Below, in pieces: positions 19,113-28,253 of a stretch of 64,000 nt of DNA. The DNA lies in the NCBI RefSeq assembly GCF_000293885.2, contig NZ_CP010945.1:5166001-5230000 (forward strand). The letters are read 5' to 3'. Below the pieces are notes generated by a model. That model searched no databases, was not told the DNA's origin, and saw only the letters and a list, made by a program, of their open reading frames with translations. Numbering within the stretch: the first letter of the stretch is position 1; each line of letters begins with the position of its first letter. A program made the translations under genes and the position numbers. Origin of the DNA: Pseudomonas fluorescens NCIMB 11764. GTDB lineage: Bacteria > Pseudomonadota > Gammaproteobacteria > Pseudomonadales > Pseudomonadaceae.

Positions 19113-20177
19113 ATGACCGATCAACGATCACCGCGCAGTTTCATTCCGCCCTACATTCTCAATCGAATCATCGCCCACGGTTCCGAGCGTCAGCGCTCCA
19201 GCGCGATGATCACCTTGACCCACGTGCGCACGCTTCGGCACACGCCGGGTTTGTCGGTGCCTTCTTCCGCTGCGGCGATCCTGCCCACTTCGGCTCAACC
19301 CGGTCAGGTCCAGCGCAGCATTCATGATGCACAAGGCAAAATGCTGCTGCCGGGAATGCCCGCGCGCCTTGAAGGCCAGCCCGCGACGGGCGACGCAGCG
19401 GTTGACGAGGCTTATGATGCAATGGGTGCCAGTCACGATTTTTTCTGGAAGGTGCTGGGGCGCGACTCCATCGACAATCAGGGTTTTGCGCTGATCGGAA
19501 GTGTGCATTACGGCCAGAATTACGAAAACGCATTCTGGAACGGCGCACAAATGGTCTTCGGGGACGGCGACGGCGAGATCTTCGAGCGCTTCACCCGCTC
19601 GCTGGATGTGATCGGCCACGAACTGAGCCACGGCGTGATCGAAAGCGAAGCCGGCCTGGTCTATGCCAACCAGTCCGGGGCATTGAATGAGTCGATATCG
19701 GATGTTTTCGGGGTGCTGATCAAGCAACGCGTGCTGGGTCAGACAGCCGCAGAGGCGGACTGGCTGATCGGCGCCGACTTGCTGACGCCTCGCATCAAGG
19801 GCGTCGGTTTGCGTTCGATGGTTCATCCGGGCACGGCTTACGACGACCCGCTGCTCGGCCAGGACCCGCAACCGGATCACATGCGCAAGTTCGTCATCAC
19901 TCAGGAAGACAATGGCGGTGTGCACATCAATTCCGGCATCCCCAATCGAGCGTTTTATCTGGTGGCCGAAACCTTGGGCGGATTTGCGTGGGAGAAGGCC
20001 GGGCGCATCTGGTACGACACGCTGTGCGACAAACGTCTGCCCGGCGAAGCGTCGTTCGAGCAGTTCGCGCAACTGACCGTTGCCCACGCTCGCAACCGCT
20101 TCGGCACCGACGAAGCCCGAGCGGTAAAACACGGATGGGCCGAAGTAGGTGTTAAACCGAGTCAGGAGGGTTCATGA
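19113..20177 (+). CDS. Protealysin-like M4 metalloprotease
   Basis: 354 residues. The zinc site HELSH (H169, E170, H173) and the third ligand in NESISD (E193) identify a thermolysin-family peptidase, and GGVHINSGIPN carries the catalytic histidine further on. There is no signal peptide. The short N-terminal propeptide bears PPYIL (12-16), the hallmark of protealysin-like proteases, which mature by removing this segment. AAGGA stands seven bases before the ATG. The stop overlaps the ATG of an emfourin-like inhibitor (ATGA), the arrangement known for protealysin in Serratia. Such proteases act inside the cell or after unconventional release and have been linked to bacterial entry into eukaryotic cells. 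Confidence 0.93.
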   Translation: MTDQRSPRSFIPPYILNRIIAHGSERQRSSAMITLTHVRTLRHTPGLSVPSSAAAILPTSAQPGQVQRSIHDAQGKMLLPGMPARLEGQPATGDAAVDEAYDAMGASHDFFWKVLGRDSIDNQGFALIGSVHYGQNYENAFWNGAQMVFGDGDGEIFERFTRSLDVIGHELSHGVIESEAGLVYANQSGALNESISDVFGVLIKQRVLGQTAAEADWLIGADLLTPRIKGVGLRSMVHPGTAYDDPLLGQDPQPDHMRKFVITQEDNGGVHINSGIPNRAFYLVAETLGGFAWEKAGRIWYDTLCDKRLPGEASFEQFAQLTVAHARNRFGTDEARAVKHGWAEVGVKPSQEGS

Positions 20178-20515
20178 AAACGCTGCCAGCGCTGGGCGAT
20201 GAAGCCGTCGTTCGTCTGTCCCGTCAGGGTGGTTTCGCGAGGGTCCACGCCTTGACCCGCCCCCGAGAAATCGAGTTCACGCACTGCGATCTCGATCAGC
20301 GCATGCGTATCTGCACGTTGCTGCAGGCTTGCCTGCCACTGGCCCGGGAGTCTTGCGGTCAGGGCGATCAACGCTTCTATCAAATCGAAGTGCGCTCGCG
20401 CGTCAATGATCAGGGTGGTGGTTGGGTGCTGAATGTTCCCGAGGATCAGGCACCGGGGGAACTGGTGCAGTTGTGGGACAAAGGTGTACTTCTTCAGGGG
20501 GGACCGTGCAATTGA
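20174..20515 (+). CDS. Emfourin-like protealysin inhibitor
   Basis: 113 residues, no signal peptide. The gene starts inside the last codons of the M4 protease (ATGA overlap) with GGAGG in front. Emfourin, encoded in the same position behind protealysin, is a tight inhibitor of about this length. The visible parts RLSRQGGFARV near the N-terminus and a basic/aromatic middle (FYQIEVRSRV) fit that family. The tight coupling implies roughly stoichiometric synthesis, so that protease activity is held in check in the cell. The assignment rests on context and size as well as on sequence. Confidence 0.85.
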   Translation: MKTLPALGDEAVVRLSRQGGFARVHALTRPREIEFTHCDLDQRMRICTLLQACLPLARESCGQGDQRFYQIEVRSRVNDQGGGWVLNVPEDQAPGELVQLWDKGVLLQGGPCN

Positions 20516-20582
20516 GCAAGCGTGTGAACTAACATAAGCACACCTTTTCGTGATGATGGCACGCCATGATGGCAAACCCTGA

Positions 20583-21656
20583 ATGAATTTTGTCTGGACC
20601 AGCGCAGCCCTCGGCTCATTAGTAGTTGCCCTGATCATCCTGCTGATCTGCCGCGAACGCTCGCAGCAAAAGCAGTTGGCCGAGTACCATGCGCTGATTA
20701 CCAACCTGTCCGAACGACAAACCATCCACCAGGATGGCGACGCCGAACGCTTCAAACGCAGCCAGTATTTCGCCAGGATCGGCACCTGGGACTGGGATGT
20801 CGACACCGACCGGCTCTACTGGTCGGAAGCCATCTACGGCATGTTCGGCTTCAAGATCGGCGAAGTGACGCCCTCCTACGCCTTGTTTTGCGCCTGCGTG
20901 CACCCCGACGACCGGGTCAGGGTGCGGGCCGGTGAGCTGCGTTGCCTGGAAACCGGCGAGAATCATGACGAGGAATACCGGGTGATCTGGCCCGACGGCA
21001 CCGTTCGCTGGCTACGCGAGACCGGCAACGTGGTGAAGAACGATCACGATGAAACGATCAAGATGATGGGCGTGGTCCGTGACATCACCGAGGAAAAAGC
21101 TTCCGCCAGTTACTTGCAGCACCTGGCCCACTTCGATCCGTTGACCGGCCTGCCCAATCGATTGGTGCTCGAAGAACGCCTGTCCCAAGCACTGGAGCAG
21201 GCGCGAATCACTGCCACGCGAGTAGCCCTGGTGTTCGTCGACCTCAATGGTTTCAAGGCCATCAACGACCATTACGGCCATGCCGCCGGTGACCGCGTAC
21301 TTGTCACCACCGCCACGCGCCTGAAGAGGATCCTGCGCGCAACCGACACCGTCGCCCGCATCGGCGGCGACGAATTCGTGGTCATCCTCCAGGGCCTGCC
21401 TCAAGGTGGCTGCCTGCAAGACGAAGCCCGACGTATCTGCCAGAAAATTTTCGTCGAACTCTCACCGCCAGTGACCATCGGCAACGACCATCGCCACATC
21501 GGCACCAGCCTGGGCGTCGCGGTGTTTCCGGACCATGCGCCGAGCATGGACCGATTGATTCATATTGCCGACCTGGCGATGTATGAGGCTAAACGCAGCG
21601 GGAATAACCAGTATCGGCTGGGTGAGCAGACGTTGAGTCATAGTCGGGTTGAGTGA
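20583..21656 (+). CDS. Membrane-anchored PAS-GGDEF diguanylate cyclase
   Basis: 357 residues. One N-terminal membrane helix (about 7-23) and a short linker are followed by a PAS fold with PAC (about 60-170; IGTWDWDVDTDRLYW, EYRVIWPDGTVRW) and a GGDEF domain (about 185-345). The active site GGDEF is intact (ARIGGDEFVVIL), and the inhibitory RxxD lies five residues before it (RATD). An active, product-inhibited cyclic-di-GMP synthase is therefore expected. PAS sensing of a small molecule or redox state is inferred. No strong ribosome site is seen. It is monocistronic and follows the protease pair by 67 bases. Confidence 0.92.
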   Translation: MNFVWTSAALGSLVVALIILLICRERSQQKQLAEYHALITNLSERQTIHQDGDAERFKRSQYFARIGTWDWDVDTDRLYWSEAIYGMFGFKIGEVTPSYALFCACVHPDDRVRVRAGELRCLETGENHDEEYRVIWPDGTVRWLRETGNVVKNDHDETIKMMGVVRDITEEKASASYLQHLAHFDPLTGLPNRLVLEERLSQALEQARITATRVALVFVDLNGFKAINDHYGHAAGDRVLVTTATRLKRILRATDTVARIGGDEFVVILQGLPQGGCLQDEARRICQKIFVELSPPVTIGNDHRHIGTSLGVAVFPDHAPSMDRLIHIADLAMYEAKRSGNNQYRLGEQTLSHSRVE

Positions 21657-21800
21657 AACTGTTCAGTCGTAACCTTGGCCATAGGCAACGTCGTTGAAAA
21701 CGAGTCGCTCCTGACGTCCAGTCAACGACATCGCCGTGGAGCTTTACCGCGAGCCTGGACAATGACAATCAACCGTCCATGGCCAATTGTTGCTGGCGGC

Positions 21801-22106
21801 CTAACGCTCCACCGGCGTGATATCCATGATCGTCCCGTTGGTGATCATCACCATCATGTACTTGTCATTGATCTGCACCCACTGCGCCTGTTCCTTCGGG
21901 GCTTTCAGGCCCTTTGCCTTCCAGTTGCCGATGGCCTTCTCGCTGCGCTGGTAAACATCCGGGGCGCGGTCGCCGACCACCAGCTCGCGGGTGTTGTTGA
22001 CGCCGGGCTGGACAGTTTTTTGCGGTTCATCGGCTTGAACGATCGAGCTGATGCCGGCGATGCCTGCGACGAGGGCGAGGCTGGCGATAAGGGTCTTGCT
22101 GTTCAT
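21801..22106 (-). CDS. RcnB-family periplasmic protein
   Basis: 101 residues. A signal peptide (1-25, ending IVQA) precedes a mature part with the RcnB-like C-terminal pattern WVQINDKYMMVMITNGTIMDI. RcnB in enterobacteria helps nickel/cobalt homeostasis, while many Pseudomonas members have no known metal role. GGAG lies eight bases before the ATG at 22106; longer upstream readings lack a ribosome site. It stands alone between the diguanylate cyclase and the divergent antiporter gene. Confidence 0.82.
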   Translation of the reverse strand: MNSKTLIASLALVAGIAGISSIVQADEPQKTVQPGVNNTRELVVGDRAPDVYQRSEKAIGNWKAKGLKAPKEQAQWVQINDKYMMVMITNGTIMDITPVER

Positions 22107-22290
22107 GGGTGAAGCTCCAGTAATGTCGTGGTCTCTGAACTCCGACTGCGGCAGCACAGAAACATTCCTTGTGGTTGCGTGACAGAGGCAACGACGCACC
22201 ATTCATACAATCATTGCCATCCGGGCTGACGCCTGCCGTCGCAGCCTTTATCCTTGTGCCCCCCGCCGTACCGAGTTCTGGAGTTTCCCA

Positions 22291-24099
22291 ATGCCCCATG
22301 AAGGCAACCTGTTGCAAGCCGCTGTCGTGTTTCTGTTCGCGGCGGTGCTCACCGTTCCTTTGGCCAAGCGCCTGCAACTGGGGGCGGTGCTGGGCTATCT
22401 GTTTGCTGGCGTGATTATCGGGCCGTCGGTGCTGGGCCTGATCGGCAATCCGCAGAGCGTCAGTCATATTTCCGAACTCGGCGTGGTGTTGCTGCTGTTC
22501 ATCATTGGCCTTGAGCTGTCGCCTCGGCGCTTGTGGGTGATGCGCAAGTCAGTGTTTGGGGTCGGCCTGGCGCAGGTGCTGCTGACCGGGTCGGTGATTG
22601 GCGTGTTGGCGCTGTTCGTGTTTGGCCAGCCGTTGAACAGCGCGATTGTGCTGGGCCTGGGCCTGGCTTTGTCGTCCACTGCGTTTGGTTTGCAAAGCCT
22701 GGCGGAACGCAAGGAACTGACCAGTCCGCATGGGCGTCTTGCCTTTGCAATTCTGTTGTTCCAGGACATCGCCGCGATCCCGTTGATTGCCATGGTGCCG
22801 CTGCTGGCGGGCGGCGATCACACCAGCAGTGCGGCCGAGGATTTGAATCACGGTTTGCGGGTATTGGGCAGCATTGCGGTGGTGGTCATTGGTGGTCGCT
22901 ATCTGCTGCGACCCGTGTTCCGCGTGGTGGCCAGGACCGGTTTACCGGAAGTCTCCACCGCCACCGCGTTGCTGGTGGTGATTGGCACGGCGTGGCTGAT
23001 GGACCTGGTGGGCGTGTCGATGGCGCTGGGCGCGTTCCTCGCCGGTTTGCTGCTGGCGGACTCCGAGTATCGCCACGAGCTGGAAGCACAGATCGAACCC
23101 TTCAAGGGTTTGCTGCTGGGACTGTTTTTCATCAGCGTCGGCATGGGCGCGAACCTGAGTTTGCTGCTCAGCGCGCCGATCACGGTGCTGGGGCTGACAC
23201 TGCTGCTGATCGCCATCAAGCTGCCGCTGCTGTTTGTGGTGGGTCGACTGGCCGGTGGCCTGGGCAAGGTCAGTGCGATTCGCCTCGGCATCGTGCTCGC
23301 CGCCGGTGGTGAATTCGCGTTCGTGGTGTTCAAGATCGGACGGGATCAGGGCTTGTTCGAGCCGCGCCTGTACGATTTGCTGGTGCTGACGATCACGCTG
23401 TCCATGGCCGTGACGCCGTTGTTGCTGCTGCTCTGCGCGCGACTGGTCACACCGAAGGTGCAACCTGTGGTGGTGCCGGAAAAATTCCGCGAGATCGACA
23501 CCGACGAACCCCGCGTGGTGATCGCCGGCATGGGCCGGATGGGTCAGATCGTCGCCCGTATCCTACGAGCGCAAAATATCAAGTTCGTGGCCCTCGACAC
23601 TTCGGTGGAAACCATCGAACTGTCGCGCAGTTTTGGCGGCGTACCGGTGTTCTATGGCGACCCGATGCGCCCGGAAATCCTCAGCGCGGCCAAGGTCGAG
23701 CAGGCAGAGTACTTCATCATCGCCACCGATGATCCGGACACCAACATCAAGACCGCCGAGGTGGTGCACCGGCTGTATCCACACATCAAGATCATCGCCC
23801 GCGCCCGTAACCGCCAGCATGTGCACCGGTTGGTGGACCTGGGGGCCGAGGCGATTCGGGAAACCTATTATTCGAGTCTGGAAATGAGCCGGCGCACCTT
23901 GGTAGGACTGGGGCTGACCCAGGCTCAGGCCGATGCGCGGATCAAGCGCTTCAAGCATCACGATGAACAGGTGCTGGAAGCGCAGCATGCGGTGTATGAC
24001 GATGCGGCGAAGGTGTTGCAGACTGCGCAGGAAGCCAGGGCGGAACTGGCGAAGCTGTTTGAGTCCGATCAGCTGGAAGAAGAATCCAGTAAGAGTTGA
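22291..24099 (+). CDS. Kef-type monovalent cation:proton antiporter (CPA2)
   Basis: 602 residues. The N-terminal antiporter domain (about 1-390, some 12 helices) contains GYLFAGVIIGPSVLG and LLLFIIGLELSP. It is followed by a cytosolic RCK/TrkA-N domain (about 410-530) with the nucleotide-binding GMGRMGQIVARIL and a C-terminal helical tail. This is the layout of KefB/KefC potassium efflux systems. A glutathione-responsive function as in KefC is possible but not shown. GGAG stands seven bases before the ATG. It acts in the inner membrane in K+ and pH balance. No KefF/KefG ancillary flavoprotein gene is adjacent. Confidence 0.92.
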   Translation: MPHEGNLLQAAVVFLFAAVLTVPLAKRLQLGAVLGYLFAGVIIGPSVLGLIGNPQSVSHISELGVVLLLFIIGLELSPRRLWVMRKSVFGVGLAQVLLTGSVIGVLALFVFGQPLNSAIVLGLGLALSSTAFGLQSLAERKELTSPHGRLAFAILLFQDIAAIPLIAMVPLLAGGDHTSSAAEDLNHGLRVLGSIAVVVIGGRYLLRPVFRVVARTGLPEVSTATALLVVIGTAWLMDLVGVSMALGAFLAGLLLADSEYRHELEAQIEPFKGLLLGLFFISVGMGANLSLLLSAPITVLGLTLLLIAIKLPLLFVVGRLAGGLGKVSAIRLGIVLAAGGEFAFVVFKIGRDQGLFEPRLYDLLVLTITLSMAVTPLLLLLCARLVTPKVQPVVVPEKFREIDTDEPRVVIAGMGRMGQIVARILRAQNIKFVALDTSVETIELSRSFGGVPVFYGDPMRPEILSAAKVEQAEYFIIATDDPDTNIKTAEVVHRLYPHIKIIARARNRQHVHRLVDLGAEAIRETYYSSLEMSRRTLVGLGLTQAQADARIKRFKHHDEQVLEAQHAVYDDAAKVLQTAQEARAELAKLFESDQLEEESSKS

Positions 24100-24118
24100 A
24101 GTGAATGTGAGGGCCTCA

Positions 24119-24197
24119 TCGCGTGCAAGCCCGCCCCCCACACTAGAGCGCATCTGGCATGCTCATTCGATCAACTGTGGGAGCGGGCTTGCTCGCG
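24119..24197. repeat. REPIN of the TGTGGGAGCGGGCTTGCTCGCGA type
   Basis: Left arm 24119-24142 and inverted right arm 24176-24197 flank a 33-base spacer between the antiporter gene and alkC. It may also shield the antiporter mRNA end. Confidence 0.85.
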
Positions 24198-24249
24198 AAG
24201 AACGATAACGCGGTATATCCGAATAAATAACGACTTCAAGGAATCCACA

Positions 24250-25350
24250 ATGGCCGCTGCCCCACCCGCCCCCGCCCTCAAGGAAATCTTCAACGCCGAG
24301 CGCCTCAAGCACATCGCCACGGAGATGACGGCGGTCTACCCCGCGTTCAACGCCAGGGCCTTCCTGAAAATGGCCAACGACGGGCTCGCCGAGTTGTCGA
24401 TCATGCAGCGGATGGCCCGGGTCAGCGAGTGCCTGCACGCTGTCCTGCCGTTGAGTTATGAAGCGTCGCTGGACGTGCTGCGCGCCCTCGCCCCGCGCCT
24501 GAACAGCGGTTTCGTCAGCATCTCGCTGCCGCATTACGTCGCGACCTATGGCGGCCACGCGTTCGAGCAGTCCATGGACGCGCTCAAATACTTCACCACC
24601 TTCGGCTCCGCTGAATTCGCGATCCGCTATTTCCTGCGCAGCGACTTCGAGCGCGCGCTGGCGGTGATGCACGAGTGGTCGCTGGACGAAAACGAACACG
24701 TCCGGCGTCTGGCCAGCGAAGGCTGCCGCCCGCGTCTGCCGTGGTCATTTCGACTGGAACAGATCCAGGCTGACCCGACCCTCGCCGCCGCTATCCTCGA
24801 CAACCTCAAGGCCGACGACAGCCTTTATGTGCGCAAGTCGGTGGCCAACCACTTGAACGACATCACCAAGGACCATCCCGAGTGGGTGCTGGACCTGATC
24901 GAAGGCTGGTCGCTGGACAACAGGCACACCGCGTGGATTGCCAGGCACGCCCTTCGCAGCCTGATCAAACAAGGTAACTCGCGGGCGCTGGCGATCATTG
25001 GCGCGGGTGGCAAACCCGAGGTCGAGATCATGGACGTGAACGTCGAACCGGCGGTGATTGCATTGGGGGAGAAAATCACCTTGTCCTTTACCGTTAAATC
25101 CACAGTCGAGAACAGCCAGCGACTGGTGATCGACTACACCATCGATTACGTCAAAGCCAATGGCAGCACTTCAGCGAAGGTGTTCAAACTCAAAGCGCTG
25201 ACATTGCCTGGCCACACCACCGCCGTGCTCAGCCGTGGTCAGCACATCAAGGAACTCACCACCCGCAAACATTACGCGGGCAAACATGCAGTACACGTGA
25301 TGGTGAACGGCGAGCGCCTGGCCAGCACGGCCTTCGAAATCCTCCCCTGA
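24250..25350 (+). CDS. alkC: AlkC-type DNA glycosylase (HEAT-like plus Ig-like domain)
   Basis: 366 residues. The N-terminal two thirds (about 5-255) are helical HEAT-like repeats typical of the AlkC/AlkD superfamily, with conserved aromatic/acidic surface stretches (HEWSLDENEHVRRLASEG, ADDSLYVRKSVANHLND). The last 100 residues (about 262-366) are beta-rich and fit the Ig-like domain that marks the bacterial AlkC subgroup studied in P. fluorescens. AlkC removes 3-methyladenine and 3-methylcytosine from alkylated DNA without flipping the base. AAGGA stands seven bases before the ATG. No Ada or AlkB gene is next to it. Confidence 0.88.
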   Translation: MAAAPPAPALKEIFNAERLKHIATEMTAVYPAFNARAFLKMANDGLAELSIMQRMARVSECLHAVLPLSYEASLDVLRALAPRLNSGFVSISLPHYVATYGGHAFEQSMDALKYFTTFGSAEFAIRYFLRSDFERALAVMHEWSLDENEHVRRLASEGCRPRLPWSFRLEQIQADPTLAAAILDNLKADDSLYVRKSVANHLNDITKDHPEWVLDLIEGWSLDNRHTAWIARHALRSLIKQGNSRALAIIGAGGKPEVEIMDVNVEPAVIALGEKITLSFTVKSTVENSQRLVIDYTIDYVKANGSTSAKVFKLKALTLPGHTTAVLSRGQHIKELTTRKHYAGKHAVHVMVNGERLASTAFEILP

Positions 25351-25360
25351 AACCCGGCGC

Positions 25361-26257
25361 CTACAAAGGGTTCTGGCCCAGCAGTAAAGTTTGTTCCTGC
25401 TCACACAACTCCACTACGTAATCCCACAACACCCGCAGCCGCACGGATTTGTGCAGCTCGCGGCGGGTGCTGATCCAGTAGCTGCGCTGGATGCTTTCAT
25501 CCGGCAACAACGGCACCAGCTGCGGATCGGCACTGGCCATGTAGCACGGCAACACCGCGATCCCCAGGCCTGATCGCGCCGCCTGTTGCTGGGCGATGAC
25601 GCTGGTGCTGTGGAAGACCACCTGCGGGTTGCGGCAGAAGCTGTTGAGGAACATCAGTTCCTGGCTGAACAGCAAATCGTCGACATAACCGATCCACGCA
25701 TGGCGACCGAGGTCTTCGCGGCTGCGCAGCGGTGGTGCGCTGTCGAGATACGCCTGGCTGGCGTACAGCGCCAGGCGATAGTCGGTGAGCTTGCGCGTGA
25801 CCAGCATGTCGGCGGACGGGCGTTCCAGGTGGATGCTGATCTCGGCTTCGCGGTTGAGAATGCTGACAAACCGTGGCACCGCCACCAGTTCCACTTCGAG
25901 CCCCGGATAGCGTTCGAACAGCCCGTTCATGCGACTGGCGAGGAACATGATGCCCAGCCCTTCCGTCACGCCGACGCGAATCTTGCCCAAGGGCGCCGTC
26001 GATTGGGTGATCTCCTCCTGAGCCAGCAGCGCAACGTTTTCCATCGCCTCGGCGTGTTTGAGCAGCGCTTCGCCGGCCGGGGTCATCTCGTAGCCCTGGG
26101 CATGCTGGACGAACAGCGCCGAGCCAAGGCTCTTTTCGATGGCCTCGATATGCCGGGCCACCGTGGCGTGGGTAGTGTTCAAACGGCGGGCGGCAGTGAG
26201 CAAACGCCCGCTGCGCTGCAATTCGAGAAAAAACCGCAGGTCATTCCAATCGAACAT
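25361..26257 (-). CDS. LysR-family transcriptional regulator
   Basis: 298 residues. The helix-turn-helix is at about 1-60 (FLELQRSGRLLTAARRLNTT then HATVARHIEAIE), and the substrate-binding-like effector domain at about 85-290 (IRVGVTEGLGIMFLASRM). It is divergent from the GMC oxidoreductase gene and probably regulates it and the following transporter. The intergenic space (26258-26378) has a T-rich and A-rich stretch (AAAAACTAACATTC) where the site may lie. The effector is unknown. Confidence 0.9.
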   Translation of the reverse strand: MFDWNDLRFFLELQRSGRLLTAARRLNTTHATVARHIEAIEKSLGSALFVQHAQGYEMTPAGEALLKHAEAMENVALLAQEEITQSTAPLGKIRVGVTEGLGIMFLASRMNGLFERYPGLEVELVAVPRFVSILNREAEISIHLERPSADMLVTRKLTDYRLALYASQAYLDSAPPLRSREDLGRHAWIGYVDDLLFSQELMFLNSFCRNPQVVFHSTSVIAQQQAARSGLGIAVLPCYMASADPQLVPLLPDESIQRSYWISTRRELHKSVRLRVLWDYVVELCEQEQTLLLGQNPL

Positions 26258-26378
26258 GAACCGTCCTTAGGGCTGCGCTGTTTGAAAACGCACAGCGGCT
26301 GCGCAAAAACTAACATTCTTTTGACGAAAGCTAACAACTAGGATGACCGACAACAAGAACAACAATAAGAGGTCAGGG

Positions 26379-28025
26379 ATGCAGACTTCCCTTGAAGAAT
26401 TCGACTACATCGTAGTCGGAGCCGGGCCGGCCGGTTGTTTGCTGGCCAATCGGTTATCGGCCAATCCGCAACACCGCGTGCTGCTGCTTGAAGCCGGCGG
26501 CCGCGATAACTACGCGTGGATTCACATCCCCGTGGGTTACCTGTTCTGCATCGGCAACCCGCGCACCGACTGGTGCTTCAAGACCGAAGCGCAACCCGGC
26601 CTGCAAGGTCGCGCCCTGAGTTACCCCCGTGGCAAGGTGCTCGGCGGCTGTTCCTCTATCAACGGCATGATCTACATGCGTGGCCAGGCTGGCGACTATG
26701 ACCGCTGGGCCGCCGACGGCAATCCCGGCTGGAGCTGGAACGACGTCCTGCCGCTGTTCAAGAAAAGCGAAAATCACTTTGCCGGCGACTCTGAATTCCA
26801 CGGTGCCGCCGGGGAATGGCGGATCGAGCGCCAGCGACTGTCATGGCCGATTCTCGATGCGTTTCGTAGCGCAGCCGAACAAAGCGGCATCGCCAGCATC
26901 GACGACTTCAACCAGGGCGACAACGAAGGTTGCGGCTACTTCCAGGTCAATCAGAAAGCCGGCATTCGCTGGAACGCGGCCAAGGCATTTCTCAAACCGG
27001 TCCGTCTCCGTCCCAACCTCACCGTACTGACCGACGTCGAAGTCGACCGCGTGCTCCTGGAAAACGGCCGCGCCTCGGCGGTCAGCACACGCTGGCAAGG
27101 CCAGGTAAAAACGTTCAAGGCACGCAAGGAAATCATCCTTTGTGCTGGCGCTGTCGGTTCACCGAGCATCCTGCAACGCTCCGGCATCGGCCCTCGCCCA
27201 CTCCTGGAAAAACTGGGGATCGGCGTGGTGCATGAGCTGCCCGGCGTGGGCGGCAATCTGCAGGATCACCTGCAACTGCGGCTGATCTATAAACTGGAAA
27301 ATGCCCGGACCCTGAACCAGATCGCCGGCAGCGTCTGGGGCAAAATGGGCATGGGGTTGCGTTACCTGTATGACCGCAGCGGGCCGCTGTCCATGGCGCC
27401 AAGTCAGCTCGGTGCGTTTGCCCGGTCAGGGCCGGAACAGACCTCGGCGAACCTCGAATACCACGTGCAACCCTTGTCGCTGGAACGTTTCGGCGAGCCA
27501 TTGCACGCCTTCCCCGCCTTCACCGCGTCGGTCTGCGATTTGCGCCCGCAGAGCCGTGGTCGAATCGACATTCGTTCGGCGAATCCGCAGGAAGCACCGC
27601 TGATCCAACCCAATTATTTGAGCCACCCGGAAGACTTGCGCGTCGCGGCTGACGCCATACGCCTGACCCGGCGCATCGTTTCCGCCCCCGCCCTGCAAGC
27701 ATTCAAGCCGGTGGAATACCTGCCCGGTGACCGCTTGCAGACTGAAGAAGAACTGCACGAAGCCGCCGCCCGCATCGGCACGACGATTTTCCATCCGGTC
27801 GGCACCTGCCGCATGGGCGACGACGCCGACGCGGTGGTCGATGCGCAGCTCAAAGTCCATGGCATCCCCGGCCTGCGCATTGCCGATGCGTCGATCATGC
27901 CGCGCATCACCTCGGGCAACACCTGTTCGCCTACGCTGATGATTGCCGAAAAAGCCGCGCAACTCATTCTTAACCCCAATACAAGGAGCAACAGCCAGGA
28001 AAGGGAACTGGTCACGAACGTCTGA
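26379..28025 (+). CDS. GMC-family FAD-dependent oxidoreductase (choline/alcohol dehydrogenase-like)
   Basis: 548 residues. The FAD-binding N-terminus VVGAGPAGCLLANRL and the GMC signature GKVLGGCSSINGMIYMRG are followed by the catalytic region FHPVGTCRMG and the C-terminal GNTCSPTLMIAEKAAQLI. These enzymes oxidise alcohols or choline-like substrates. True choline dehydrogenases sit with betB and betI, which are absent here, so another alcohol is likely. I start at the ATG at 26379 (GAGG six bases upstream). The ATG at 26343 would add 12 residues (TDNKNNNKRSG) unlike the family. A REPIN separates it from the transporter gene. Confidence 0.9.
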   Translation: MQTSLEEFDYIVVGAGPAGCLLANRLSANPQHRVLLLEAGGRDNYAWIHIPVGYLFCIGNPRTDWCFKTEAQPGLQGRALSYPRGKVLGGCSSINGMIYMRGQAGDYDRWAADGNPGWSWNDVLPLFKKSENHFAGDSEFHGAAGEWRIERQRLSWPILDAFRSAAEQSGIASIDDFNQGDNEGCGYFQVNQKAGIRWNAAKAFLKPVRLRPNLTVLTDVEVDRVLLENGRASAVSTRWQGQVKTFKARKEIILCAGAVGSPSILQRSGIGPRPLLEKLGIGVVHELPGVGGNLQDHLQLRLIYKLENARTLNQIAGSVWGKMGMGLRYLYDRSGPLSMAPSQLGAFARSGPEQTSANLEYHVQPLSLERFGEPLHAFPAFTASVCDLRPQSRGRIDIRSANPQEAPLIQPNYLSHPEDLRVAADAIRLTRRIVSAPALQAFKPVEYLPGDRLQTEEELHEAAARIGTTIFHPVGTCRMGDDADAVVDAQLKVHGIPGLRIADASIMPRITSGNTCSPTLMIAEKAAQLILNPNTRSNSQERELVTNV

Positions 28026-28042
28026 ATGCCGAACTCGGTCAA

Positions 28043-28133
28043 TGTAGGCGCTGGCGAAGCCTGCGATCTTTTGGCGCCCATGGCGCGCCAGAGCATCAAG
28101 GTCAAAAGATCACAGCCTGCGGCAGCTGCTACA
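28043..28133. repeat. REPIN of the GTAGGAGC...GCCTGCGATC type
   Basis: Left arm 28043-28072 (GGCGAAGCCTGCGATCTTTT) and inverted right arm 28102-28133 lie between the GMC oxidoreductase and the transporter. Same class as the element at 5863. Confidence 0.85.
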
Positions 28134-28253
28134 GGGATCGGGTAAATCAGCAAGATCGATGCAGGTAGCGTCGAATTGACAGTAGCGGCACCCGCCCACA
28201 AGGCAGGCGCCGACAGTGGAACAACAAAAACAATCACTGTGAGGGATACCGAT

